From Chthoniobacterales bacterium (GTDB lineage Bacteria > Verrucomicrobiota > Verrucomicrobiia > Chthoniobacterales > UBA10450): a stretch of DNA of 15,923 nucleotides. How positions within the stretch are numbered: the first letter of the stretch is position 1; each line of letters begins with the position of its first letter. A program made the translations under genes and the position numbers. The stretch is from the NCBI GenBank assembly GCA_025980625.1, contig JAICXG010000039.1:1-15923 (forward strand), given 5' to 3'. The notes beneath the pieces were generated by a model. The model saw only the letters and a program-made list of their open reading frames with translations, had not been told where the DNA came from and did no database searches. Positions 1 through 6,779 of this stretch are shown piece by piece.

Positions 1-151
1 CGGGCCAGTCGATGAAGCGGATGAAGTTATAGAGAAAGACGGCCTTAACCGCATATTCGTTAGGTATGGGCGCCGGCGCGGCCGCGAGGGGACTGCAGCG
101 CAAGACCAGGAGCAGAAGAAGGAGACTCCGGAGCCGTCTTAGAAACTCCAT
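1..151 (-). CDS. YfiR-like (DUF4154) periplasmic protein, N-terminal part, cut by window edge
   Basis: Reading the minus strand from ATG at 151-149 gives 50 codons that run off the left edge. The N-terminus is a strong signal peptide: a basic stretch (MEFLRRLRS), a run of six leucines, then an Ala/Pro-rich cleavage zone. The mature start, PNEYAVKAVFLYNFIRFIDWP without its first residue, matches the hallmark opening of YfiR/DUF4154 proteins (E-Y-x-[VL]-K-A-x-F-[LI]-Y-N-F-x-[RK]-F-[VI]-x-W-P). In Pseudomonas, YfiR is a periplasmic repressor of the diguanylate cyclase YfiN; family members often lie beside TonB receptors and sensor kinases. The start codon lies inside the receptor gene (13-bp overlap at 139-151), so translation is probably coupled to it. 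Family assignment rests on this one motif plus the context; the rest of the protein is outside the window. Confidence 0.82.
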   Translation of the reverse strand, partial: MEFLRRLRSLLLLLLVLRCSPLAAAPAPIPNEYAVKAVFLYNFIRFIDWP

Positions 152-2118
152 TGCACAATCCCGTAAACGCTGCGTTGCACCTCGTGGGTCAGAGGCGTGG
201 AGGCAAACTCGGGATGGGCGTTGTCGAGCAGGTTTCGTCCCACCACCGAGAACTCGAGATTTTTGCAGGGAGACCAGCCGAGTCGCAAATCAAGCTCGAG
301 ATAGGAGGGAACAGGCGGATGCGGGAGGTCGTCAACGTAACGCAGATAGGAATCAAACTGGACGTTGCGCGGCAGATCGATCGCGGAATGGATGATGAAA
401 CTGGCGCTCGGATCGTTCGCTTCCCCCTGGCCGCGGTTCTGGTCATGACTGCTGCCGCGATCGATCTGCAAATGCAGAAGAGAGAGTCCGCCATCGATTT
501 GCCACCAATCGCTCAGTCGCCATTTCGCCGAGATGGTGCCCCCGTAGGAATGAGCTTCAAGGAGGTTATCGATAATAAAGGTGTTGTCGGGTTGCGGCTC
601 GACGCTCCGCAGGTTGTCGTAATGATTGTAGTAGCCGGCTAGATCGAGCGAGAGGCGATCGCTTAGCTTCCAGCGGTAGCCGAGCTCGTAGGCAACGAGC
701 ACTTCCGAGTCGAACTTCTCGCTTCCGGTGAGGATCGGTGCCCCATTGAAAAAGAAGACGACGTCCTGGTCAATGCGGGTCGGGGTGCGCACCGCGCGCG
801 AGATCGCGCCCCACATCGTTTGATCTTTTGCCGGCGTCCAGACGAAGCGTCCGGTTGGTTGCACCTCGAATCCGCTGAAGGAATTCCATTCAAATTTTGA
901 GCCCGCAACGAGCGAAAAGACCTCCGGCACGACGTGCCACTCGTCCTGGGCATAGCCGCTCACCAGATGCTCGGTTTCTTCCGCGGGAAAGAAGGCGAGA
1001 ACGGTGCCAATATTGCCAATGTCGTCATGGGAAGCGCGATAGTTTGCGCCGTATACGATCTCGTGTTCGCCCCAGCGAAACTGGTGTTGAAATTCGAGAT
1101 CGTAAGTTTCGCGCGATTCCTCGAAGACGTTCGGGATGAAACGATGGGTGCGATCGAAATACGCCTGGAGCATCAGGCTGGAATCATCCCCAAGATCGCG
1201 CGTCCAGCGGCCGAGCACGTTCTGGCCGTCAACGTCGATATCGCCGGCGTCGAGCTGGCCGAAATTTCCGGCGTAGGCATCGCCCTGCAGAGTGATTGCG
1301 TCATCCCGGGTCATCTTTGAATCCACGCGGAACCCGCCTTGCGTAATCTGGTAATCGTCCTGTGCATCCCCACCATTGGCGAGATCCAGGCTATCGCGAC
1401 TCTCGTGCATGACGTAAAAGCGATAGGCAGTATCCGGGTTAAGCATGCCGCCATAACGAACTCCACCGAACCCGCTCTCCTCATTTCCTCCGCCACCCCA
1501 AAGAAGAAAGCCCTGCGTTTCATCCGCAGGTTTCGTGCGAATGTTGATCACGCCGTTGACTGCGTTTGCTCCCCAAAGCGTCGCTCCCGGTCCGCGGATG
1601 ATTTCGATCTGGTCGATATCGGGCAGAAATGTTTGTTGCACGTCCCAGAAGACGCCGGAAAACAACGGCGTGTAGAGGGTCCGGCCGTCCATCAGCACCT
1701 GGAGCTTGTTCGAGATCGAATTGCTGAAACCGCGGGTTGAGATTGCCCAGTCGTGGCCGTCGATCTGCGCAACTTCCATTTCTGGGGCAAGCCGCAGCGC
1801 GTCGGGAATATTGGTCGCGCCGGCGCGGCGAATGTCATCGGCCGTAATAACGTCGACTGCGCTCGCGCTCTGCCAGAGCGGCTCTGGACGCCGCGCGGCA
1901 GAGGTGATTTCGACGTCGACGAGCTGTTCGAGCGGGAGCTTTTTCAGCTCAGTCGGGGAATGATAACCCGGCGGCGTCGGCGTCGGGCTCGCGTCGGTAC
2001 CGGGGTTCGGTGCCCGCAATGCGACTTGCGCGCTGGCGCCCTGGAATGCGACCAGACAGAAGACCGCGATGAGGGGTTTTGCGAACGATTTTGGCAGAGA
2101 CAGAACGCCTTGGCGCAT
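139..2118 (-). CDS. TonB-dependent outer-membrane receptor
   Basis: This is a 659-aa outer-membrane active transporter that would import a ligand using TonB-ExbB-ExbD energy. The start is read as ATG at 2118; a GTG two codons upstream (2124) is an equal possibility, and neither has a clear Shine-Dalgarno sequence. Residues 1-30 are a signal peptide ending in ASA. A plug domain spans about residues 64-198, with the TonB-box-like segment LEQLVDVEITSAARRPEP, VDVITADDIRRAGATNIPDAL, the WAISTRGF segment, VLMDGRTLYTPLFSGVFWD and the signature IEIIRGPGATLWGANAVNGV. The rest is a beta-barrel of alternating aromatic strands ending in an aromatic residue (QWSF), as expected for Bam recognition. This subfamily (IEVTS...RRP, SGVFWDVQ) is often described as iron or vitamin receptors, but the ligand cannot be read from sequence. 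It is transcribed away from nrdJ and overlaps the YfiR-like gene downstream. Confidence 0.93.
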   Translation of the reverse strand: MRQGVLSLPKSFAKPLIAVFCLVAFQGASAQVALRAPNPGTDASPTPTPPGYHSPTELKKLPLEQLVDVEITSAARRPEPLWQSASAVDVITADDIRRAGATNIPDALRLAPEMEVAQIDGHDWAISTRGFSNSISNKLQVLMDGRTLYTPLFSGVFWDVQQTFLPDIDQIEIIRGPGATLWGANAVNGVINIRTKPADETQGFLLWGGGGNEESGFGGVRYGGMLNPDTAYRFYVMHESRDSLDLANGGDAQDDYQITQGGFRVDSKMTRDDAITLQGDAYAGNFGQLDAGDIDVDGQNVLGRWTRDLGDDSSLMLQAYFDRTHRFIPNVFEESRETYDLEFQHQFRWGEHEIVYGANYRASHDDIGNIGTVLAFFPAEETEHLVSGYAQDEWHVVPEVFSLVAGSKFEWNSFSGFEVQPTGRFVWTPAKDQTMWGAISRAVRTPTRIDQDVVFFFNGAPILTGSEKFDSEVLVAYELGYRWKLSDRLSLDLAGYYNHYDNLRSVEPQPDNTFIIDNLLEAHSYGGTISAKWRLSDWWQIDGGLSLLHLQIDRGSSHDQNRGQGEANDPSASFIIHSAIDLPRNVQFDSYLRYVDDLPHPPVPSYLELDLRLGWSPCKNLEFSVVGRNLLDNAHPEFASTPLTHEVQRSVYGIVQWSF

Positions 2119-2218
2119 CTTCACATCGCTGCAGACCGTGAGATGGACGATTTAAAAAAGCAATCTCCTTTAACCTGTCGAAGCACGCCGCGCACCAAGT
2201 GGTCGAGCAAGGGCCGTG

Positions 2219-2256
2219 GACCCTTCGACTCCGCTGCGCTGCGGTCAGGATGAGAT
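2219..2256. repeat. Possible dispersed intergenic repeat (imperfect hairpin)
   Basis: The stretch reads CCTTCGACTCCGC, TGCGCT, GCGGTCAGGATGAG. CCGC and GCGG flank a self-complementary GCGC core, and the outer parts (CCT..GA / TC..AGG) also pair loosely, so it could fold as an imperfect hairpin. Similar CTTCGACTCCGCTCAGGATGA strings are, from memory, common between genes in some bacterial genomes. Only one copy is present here, so repeat status is an inference. Confidence 0.3.
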
Positions 2257-2469
2257 CAGGACCGATCGTTAGGCGAGTCGTCTCATCGTTAGGTCAAACG
2301 AAGGCGCAATCGACGGGTCCCGCGGAACAACGGAGCAACGAGTTCAGGACGCGGATTTCCGTCTGGAAAAACGGCGGCAAGGCCGTGCGGCAGCCTGAAA
2401 AAATGTTAGAATAAAAGGCTTGCCAGACCGTTTAAATCGGCCGCATATGGTGGTTCTGCTGATGCTCCG

Positions 2470-2515
2470 CCACAATATCGTGTTGTTGGCTCTTGTCCGC
2501 ACGATATTCACTGGC
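2470..2515 (+). promoter_or_regulatory. Inverted repeat upstream of nrdJ; candidate NrdR-like operator
   Basis: AATATCGTG (2474-2482) and CACGATATT (2500-2508) form a perfect 9-bp inverted repeat with a 17-base gap, 63 bases before the nrdJ ATG. Each half also looks like a degenerate NrdR box (consensus roughly ACAC[AT]ATATAT[AT]GTGT): CCACAATATCGTGTTG matches 11 of 16 and GCACGATATTCACTGG 10 of 16. NrdR boxes usually come in pairs and repress ribonucleotide reductase genes when ATP/dATP is bound. The ATAT centres are 29 bp apart, a little short of the usual three helical turns, so this is a candidate only. The same repeat could instead be an RNA hairpin in the leader. Confidence 0.35.
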
Positions 2516-2571
2516 TGCGTCAGAGGCTAATTCACCGCTATTCACAACCGAAACCCGAATCGTCTAAACCA

Positions 2572-5500
2572 ATGATCCAACTTAAACCCGGCCTTCAACC
2601 CCACACGCTCGTGAAAAATCGCAAATCATTCGCTCGCCCTGCCAAATCTTCTGGCGCGCGGAAAAGGAAGCGCGGCTTGCGTTTCGCGCGAGTCTTCAGC
2701 GACGCAAAAATAGCGCCCTGCGATCAGTTGGAATGGGAACGCCGGACGGCGGAAATCACCGATGACAGCGGCAAGGTGATTTTCAAACAGGAGAACATTG
2801 AGGTCCCGAAAAACTGGAGCCCGCTCGCAACCAAAATCGCGGTCTCGAAATATTTCTACGGCGACATCGCCAACGGAACCGATCCTTACAAGGGCGGGCG
2901 TGAGACATCCGTTAGGCAACTGATTAACCGGGTCACGCGGACGATCACAAACTGGGGCATCGCCGATGGCTATTTCGCCGATGAAAAAACTTCGGCAATT
3001 TTTTGCGACGAACTGACCTGGCTTTGCGCGAATCAGCACGGCGCCTTCAATAGCCCGGTCTGGTTTAATGTCGGGCTGTATCATGAGTACGGCATCGGTA
3101 AAGGGCAGGGCGAAGGGAATTATTTCTACAACCGGGAAACTGGCAAGGCCGAGCGCGCCGCGACGCAATACGAATACCCGCAGGGCAGCGCCTGTTTCAT
3201 CCAGTCAGTCGACGACACAATGGAAGACATCATGCGGCTCGCGACGAGCGAAGCGATGCTCTTCAAATACGGCAGCGGTACTGGGAGTGACCTTTCTTCT
3301 CTCCGCAGCACCCGCGAAAAGCTAAGCGGCGGCGGCAAGCCGAGTGGTCCGCTTTCCTTTCTGAAGGTCTACGACCAGGTCGCCAATGTCGTCAAAAGCG
3401 GCGGCAAAACGCGGCGCGCGGCGAAGATGAACACGCTTAAGGATTGGCATCCCGACATCGAGGAATTCATCGATGCGAAACAGAAGGAAGAGAAAAAGGC
3501 CTGGGCGCTGATCGAGCAGGGTTACGACGGCAGTTACAATGGCGACGCCTATGGCTCAGTCATGTACCAAAATGAAAATCTAAGTGTGCGGGTGAGCGAC
3601 GATTTCATGAACGCCGCGATCGAAGGGCGCGAATGGTGGACGCGTCGGGTGCGCGACGGCTCGCCTTGTGAGCGAAAGGAAGCGCGCGCGCTTCTGCGCA
3701 AAATCGCGGAAGGCACCCATATTTGCGGCGATCCCGGGATGCAGTTCGATACCACGATTCATAAGTGGCACACCTGCAAAGGCACCGGCCGGCAGAATTC
3801 CACCAATCCATGCAGCGAGTATCTCTTTCTCGACAACACCGCCTGCAATCTTGCCTCGCTCAATTTGATGAAGTTCAAAGCCCACGATGGCAGCTTTGAT
3901 GTTGAGCGTTTCAAGGCCGCGGTGCGCGTCTTCATCACCGCGCAGGAAATCATAGTCGATAACGCCAGTTATCCAGTCAAAGAGATCGCGGAGAACTCGC
4001 ACATCTTTCGCACGTTAGGCTTGGGCTACGCCAATCTTGGGTCACTCATCATGAGTTATGGCTATGGTTATGATAGCCTCGAAGGTCGCGCTCTGTGCGG
4101 CGCCATCACCGCGATCATGACCGGCGAAGCATATGCCGAAAGCGCCCGCATGGCTGCAGTCATGGGACCGTTTCCCGGCTATCACGACGCGCGGGCGAGC
4201 GGTGTGCCCAAGCCTGTCGCGAAAGATAATGTCAACTCGATGCTCGAGGTGATGGAAGTGCATCGCTGCGCCGTCAATGACATCCCGGAGAGCGAGGAGT
4301 TCGGTTATCTCAAAAATGAAGCCGCAAACGCCTGGGACAATGCCGTTGAGTTAGGGCAGAAGCATGGCTATCGCAACGCCCAAGTCACCGTCCTCGCACC
4401 TACTGGCACGATCAGTTTCCTGATGGATTGTGACACGACCGGGATCGAGCCCGATATCGCGCTTGTGAAATACAAGCTGCTGGCCGGCGGTGGCATGTTA
4501 AAAATCGTCAACCAAACCGTGCGTGCCGCGCTCGAGAAACTGGGTTACACCTTCGAAGAAACCGAGCGTATCATCGCCCATATCGACGCCTTCGACACAA
4601 TCGAGGACGTGACCGATACCGACGGCTCGAAGATCTCATCAGGACTTAAACCCGACCATCTCGCGATTTTCGATTGCGCGTTCAAGCCCTTTAAAGGTGA
4701 GCGGTCGTTAGGCTACATGGCACACCTGCGGATGATGGCGGCGGCCCAGCCATTCCTGAGCGGCGCGATTTCCAAAACCGTCAACATGCCGGAGAGCGCG
4801 ACGGTCGATCAGATCATGGATACCTACATCGAGGGCTGGCGGCTCGGGCTCAAGGCAATTGCGATTTATCGCGACAGCTCGAAACGCTCCGCGCCCTTGA
4901 ACACGCGCAAGACCAAACACATGGGTGCAGCCGAAGACGGCGCTGATATGCTGACTGAGGAAGACGAACTGCGAAAGCGCATTCTTGAGTTAGAAGAAGA
5001 AGCGGGCCAACTCCGCACCCAGGTCGACATGCCAGTGCGCCATCGCATGCCTGATACGCGCATGTCACTCACTCATAAGTTCGAGATCGCCGGCCACGAA
5101 GGCTACATTACTGTGGGTCTTTATGAGGATGGCCAGCCGGGCGAACTCTTCATTCAAATGTCGAAGGAAGGAAGCACGATCGGCGGACTCATGGACACGG
5201 TTGCGACCCTTACTTCGATGGCGCTGCAATACGGGGTGCCACTCGAAAGCCTGGTGAAGAAATTCGCCTACCAACGCTTCGAACCGAGCGGTTTCACCAA
5301 GAACCCCGACATCCGAAACGCCAGCAGCATTACTGACTACGTCTTTCGCTGGTTAGGCTGCCAGTTCATCAAAGGCTACAAAGAAGCAACTTCCCCGAGC
5401 CGGAGTCATCCCGAGCTCCCGCTTAAGGAAATCCCCGAGATGGAAAAAAAAGCGGTCAACCGACCCGTCGCCGACCTCCCGCGCACCGCCGAGAAGGAAC

Positions 5501-5706
5501 TGATCGACGTCATCACCAACCACGCCCCTAACGAGGGTAACCCAACTGCCCTAACGAGCGGCCGAACCCATGCCGAGCGCGTCGCCGAAGCCCTCGGCAA
5601 CATGTTCATGGACATCACCTGCTCCCATTGCGGATCGAATAAGGTGATTAGAGCAGGCGCGTGTGGTGTGTGTACGGAATGCGGTACCAGCCAAGGATGT
5701 TCGTGA
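2572..5706 (+). CDS. nrdJ: Adenosylcobalamin-dependent (class II) ribonucleotide reductase
   Basis: This cytoplasmic enzyme reduces ribonucleotides to deoxyribonucleotides using a B12-derived radical, independent of oxygen. The protein is 1044 aa, within the long form of the NrdJ family. The catalytic barrel has NPCSE at N412-E416 with the thiyl-radical cysteine C414, and the redox pair C208 (GSACFIQS) and C425 (NTACNLASLNLM). LAPTGTISFLMDCDTTGIEP lies in the middle of the barrel. A TSCPD-type domain follows from about residue 836 (KFEIAGHEGYITVGL through LESLVKKFAYQRFEPSG). The tail is a Cys-rich element with C1017, C1020, C1031, C1034, C1037 and C1043, which in this family passes electrons from thioredoxin to the active site and may bind zinc. 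The basic first 40 residues are poorly conserved, so the exact start is uncertain; ATG at 2572 has no Shine-Dalgarno sequence. The last roughly 20 codons use TGT, GGT, GTG and ACG, unlike the GC-ending codons elsewhere in the gene. Confidence 0.97.
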   Translation: MIQLKPGLQPHTLVKNRKSFARPAKSSGARKRKRGLRFARVFSDAKIAPCDQLEWERRTAEITDDSGKVIFKQENIEVPKNWSPLATKIAVSKYFYGDIANGTDPYKGGRETSVRQLINRVTRTITNWGIADGYFADEKTSAIFCDELTWLCANQHGAFNSPVWFNVGLYHEYGIGKGQGEGNYFYNRETGKAERAATQYEYPQGSACFIQSVDDTMEDIMRLATSEAMLFKYGSGTGSDLSSLRSTREKLSGGGKPSGPLSFLKVYDQVANVVKSGGKTRRAAKMNTLKDWHPDIEEFIDAKQKEEKKAWALIEQGYDGSYNGDAYGSVMYQNENLSVRVSDDFMNAAIEGREWWTRRVRDGSPCERKEARALLRKIAEGTHICGDPGMQFDTTIHKWHTCKGTGRQNSTNPCSEYLFLDNTACNLASLNLMKFKAHDGSFDVERFKAAVRVFITAQEIIVDNASYPVKEIAENSHIFRTLGLGYANLGSLIMSYGYGYDSLEGRALCGAITAIMTGEAYAESARMAAVMGPFPGYHDARASGVPKPVAKDNVNSMLEVMEVHRCAVNDIPESEEFGYLKNEAANAWDNAVELGQKHGYRNAQVTVLAPTGTISFLMDCDTTGIEPDIALVKYKLLAGGGMLKIVNQTVRAALEKLGYTFEETERIIAHIDAFDTIEDVTDTDGSKISSGLKPDHLAIFDCAFKPFKGERSLGYMAHLRMMAAAQPFLSGAISKTVNMPESATVDQIMDTYIEGWRLGLKAIAIYRDSSKRSAPLNTRKTKHMGAAEDGADMLTEEDELRKRILELEEEAGQLRTQVDMPVRHRMPDTRMSLTHKFEIAGHEGYITVGLYEDGQPGELFIQMSKEGSTIGGLMDTVATLTSMALQYGVPLESLVKKFAYQRFEPSGFTKNPDIRNASSITDYVFRWLGCQFIKGYKEATSPSRSHPELPLKEIPEMEKKAVNRPVADLPRTAEKELIDVITNHAPNEGNPTALTSGRTHAERVAEALGNMFMDITCSHCGSNKVIRAGACGVCTECGTSQGCS

Positions 5707-5807
5707 TGTGTAGCAACAACCGGGTAGCCGTGAATCTCCGAGACGCGGTCCGCGCCGGCGCCTGCGGCGTCTGCACCGAGTGCGGTACAAGCCAGCGGTG
5801 CAGTTGA
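5706..5807 (+). CDS. 33-aa mini-ORF duplicating the Cys-rich C-terminal tail of NrdJ
   Basis: ATG at 5706 shares one base with the nrdJ TGA (TGATG), and AAGGA at 5693-5697 sits 8 bases upstream, one of the few good ribosome sites in the window. The peptide begins MCSNNRVAVNLRDAV and ends RAGACGVCTECGTSQRCS, with cysteines at 2, 20, 23, 26 and 32. The last 18 residues equal NrdJ residues 1027-1044 except for one Gly to Arg change. It lies in a different frame from nrdJ, and 11 of the 15 invariant codons (RAGACGVCTECGTSQ) differ between the copies, all synonymously, so it is not a recent tandem copy. It could be a free-standing redox tail peptide, a leftover of an older nrdJ 3' end after recombination, or an assembly join of two strain variants. 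The tail homology is certain; expression and function are inferred. Confidence 0.6.
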   Translation: MCSNNRVAVNLRDAVRAGACGVCTECGTSQRCS

Positions 5808-5877
5808 GTTTGCTCCAGCAAGCACGCTCGTTTTCGAAATGGCCGGTCAGAGATTTCATATTCTCAGCCCAGATGGC

Positions 5878-5910
5878 GGAGGACTGAAGGGTCTTTTCAC
5901 AGCGTCCTCC
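5878..5910. terminator. Weak candidate terminator hairpin between convergent genes
   Basis: GGAGGAC (5878-5884) and GTCCTCC (5904-5910) form a perfect 7-bp stem with a 19-base loop in the 166-base gap between the nrdJ unit and the convergent vapC. No T-run follows on either strand, so an intrinsic terminator is not well supported. Nothing else was recognised in this gap. Confidence 0.25.
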
Positions 5911-5973
5911 TGGGGCTGCAGTTTGGTGGTGTGATTCCGGTTGGCGAAACTGTAGGCGCGATGCAGCTGATTG

Positions 5974-6390
5974 TTAATCCGGAATGATAAGCGGAATGAC
6001 TTGCCGACCGTTCTTACGATAGGTGCGAAAGTCCCGGTCAGTCGTGAAGACCACCGCGTCATCGCTTTTCTCCGCCATCCGGACGAGGCATGCATCAGCG
6101 AAGCTCATCGGCGCATCGGCGTAGCGGCGGACCAGGCGGATCGTTTCGGTGAGTTCGTCGTCGAGAGAATAACGGATCACCATAACCCTGCGCTCGAGGA
6201 GGCCGCAGAGCGCTTCCTTTCCATCGCGCGCTCGTTCGAGCAGGAAAAAGCTTTCCGAAATAACGGCTTCACACGTGGTGAAAGGTTCGGTGGCCGCCTG
6301 GAAGTGGGCCGCCGCCCATTCGTGGTGTTCGTCGCGCCGGCGCAGCACGGCTACGAGCGGGCCCGTATCAATGAGCACGCTTTTTCCCAT
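5974..6390 (-). CDS. vapC: PIN-domain ribonuclease toxin, VapC family
   Basis: The 138-aa protein has the length and order of a VapC toxin, a Mg2+-dependent ribonuclease that typically cuts tRNA or rRNA. The PIN acidic residues are visible: D8 in VLIDTGPLVAVL, E46 in ISESFFLLE (E41 lies close by), D99 in SFADACLVRMAE and D118 in VVFTTDRDF. All four expected acidic positions are intact, so the toxin is probably active. The gene starts 23 bp inside the 3' end of the ribbon-helix-helix antitoxin, the usual order for such pairs and a sign of translational coupling. The target RNA cannot be predicted. Confidence 0.9.
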   Translation of the reverse strand: MGKSVLIDTGPLVAVLRRRDEHHEWAAAHFQAATEPFTTCEAVISESFFLLERARDGKEALCGLLERRVMVIRYSLDDELTETIRLVRRYADAPMSFADACLVRMAEKSDDAVVFTTDRDFRTYRKNGRQVIPLIIPD

Positions 6391-6619
6391 AGTTCTTCAT
6401 GTGCGCCTTGTTCGAGGAAAGATCCTTCGGCAGTGAATCGGTCGGGATGACCAGGTCCTCCATCCGGCTCCAAAGGGTGGCTTTCTGCGCCGGAGTCGAG
6501 CCGGGCGGACGCAGCAAGCGCTCGCGCACAATCTCCGACTTTGCCACTTTGCGAACCTGCGCCGCGCTGGCGATCTCCGCAAAGAGAGCGTCGGGCACTT
6601 TGATGGTCAGCGTCTTCAT
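6368..6619 (-). CDS. vapB: Ribbon-helix-helix antitoxin partner of VapC
   Basis: This 83-aa protein opens with TLTIKVPDALFAEIASAAQ followed by VRKVAKSEIVRERLL: a beta strand and two helices, as in CopG/Arc/MetJ-type ribbon-helix-helix DNA-binding domains (about residues 2-40). The polar, flexible C-terminal half (residues 41-83, with SRMEDLVIP) would wrap around the toxin. It precedes and overlaps vapC by 23 bp. A dimer would bind the palindrome at 6625-6639 and repress the pair, with stronger repression by the VapBC complex, as in characterised systems. ATG at 6619 is the only reasonable start; the leader is very short and no Shine-Dalgarno sequence is seen. Confidence 0.85.
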   Translation of the reverse strand: MKTLTIKVPDALFAEIASAAQVRKVAKSEIVRERLLRPPGSTPAQKATLWSRMEDLVIPTDSLPKDLSSNKAHMKNYGKKRAH

Positions 6620-6624
6620 TTTCG

Positions 6625-6639
6625 AACGGTATTACCGTT
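6625..6639. promoter_or_regulatory. Palindromic operator of the toxin-antitoxin pair
   Basis: AACGGTA-T-TACCGTT is a perfect palindrome with 7-bp arms and a 1-bp centre. It ends 5 bases before the antitoxin ATG and covers the transcription start predicted from the promoter at 6645-6673. This is the expected place for autorepression by a ribbon-helix-helix antitoxin. Confidence 0.75.
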
Positions 6640-6644
6640 TTGGC

Positions 6645-6673
6645 AAGATAGCAACACCATCGAGAGAAATCAA
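6645..6673 (-). promoter_or_regulatory. Sigma70-type promoter of vapBC
   Basis: On the minus strand, TTGATT (6673-6668) and TATCTT (6650-6645) are separated by exactly 17 bases, and a TGC directly before the -10 gives an extended -10. Transcription would start near 6638, inside the operator, leaving a leader of about 19 bases. Confidence 0.6.
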
Positions 6674-6779
6674 AAACCGGGGCGCAAATGCGCACCGCCT
6701 GGCAGGGTGGACAATTGGCCGCCGCAGGCTACAGTGCTGCCCGCCCGCACCTTCGCTGGCGTCTGATTCTCTCTCACCT

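Larger units (their letters stand above)
2119..2571. other. Divergent intergenic region between TonB receptor and nrdJ
   Basis: These 450 bases must hold promoters for two divergent genes. Features that can be seen: an A-tract at 2154-2159; an imperfectly palindromic stretch around 2219-2256 that looks like a dispersed repeat; two TCGTTAGG words 20 bp apart (2266 and 2286); and an inverted repeat at 2471-2511 just before nrdJ. No convincing consensus -35/-10 pair was found for either gene, and no cobalamin riboswitch (B12 box) was recognised although nrdJ makes a B12 enzyme. The open frames that cross this region are not gene-like. Confidence 0.6.

Noticed and set aside
1753..2253. 166-aa plus-strand open frame crossing the TonB receptor start
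   Set aside because: Mostly antisense to the signal peptide and plug region; composition Arg-rich and no ribosome site.
2119..2571. Cobalamin riboswitch upstream of nrdJ
   Set aside because: No recognisable B12 box or the expected length of structured RNA; only a short inverted repeat is present.
2626..3168. 180-aa minus-strand open frame inside nrdJ
   Set aside because: Mirror of the high-GC3 codons of nrdJ; no recognisable domain and full overlap with a certain gene.
5808..5822. TTGCT-CC-AGCAA hairpin right after the nrdJ tail mini-ORF
   Set aside because: Two-base loop is sterically unlikely and no T-tract follows.
6399..6779. Upstream extension of the acyl-CoA dehydrogenase frame
   Set aside because: The 127 extra residues are Arg-rich, non-homologous, and lie opposite the vapB gene and its promoter; the family N-terminus begins at ATG 6780.
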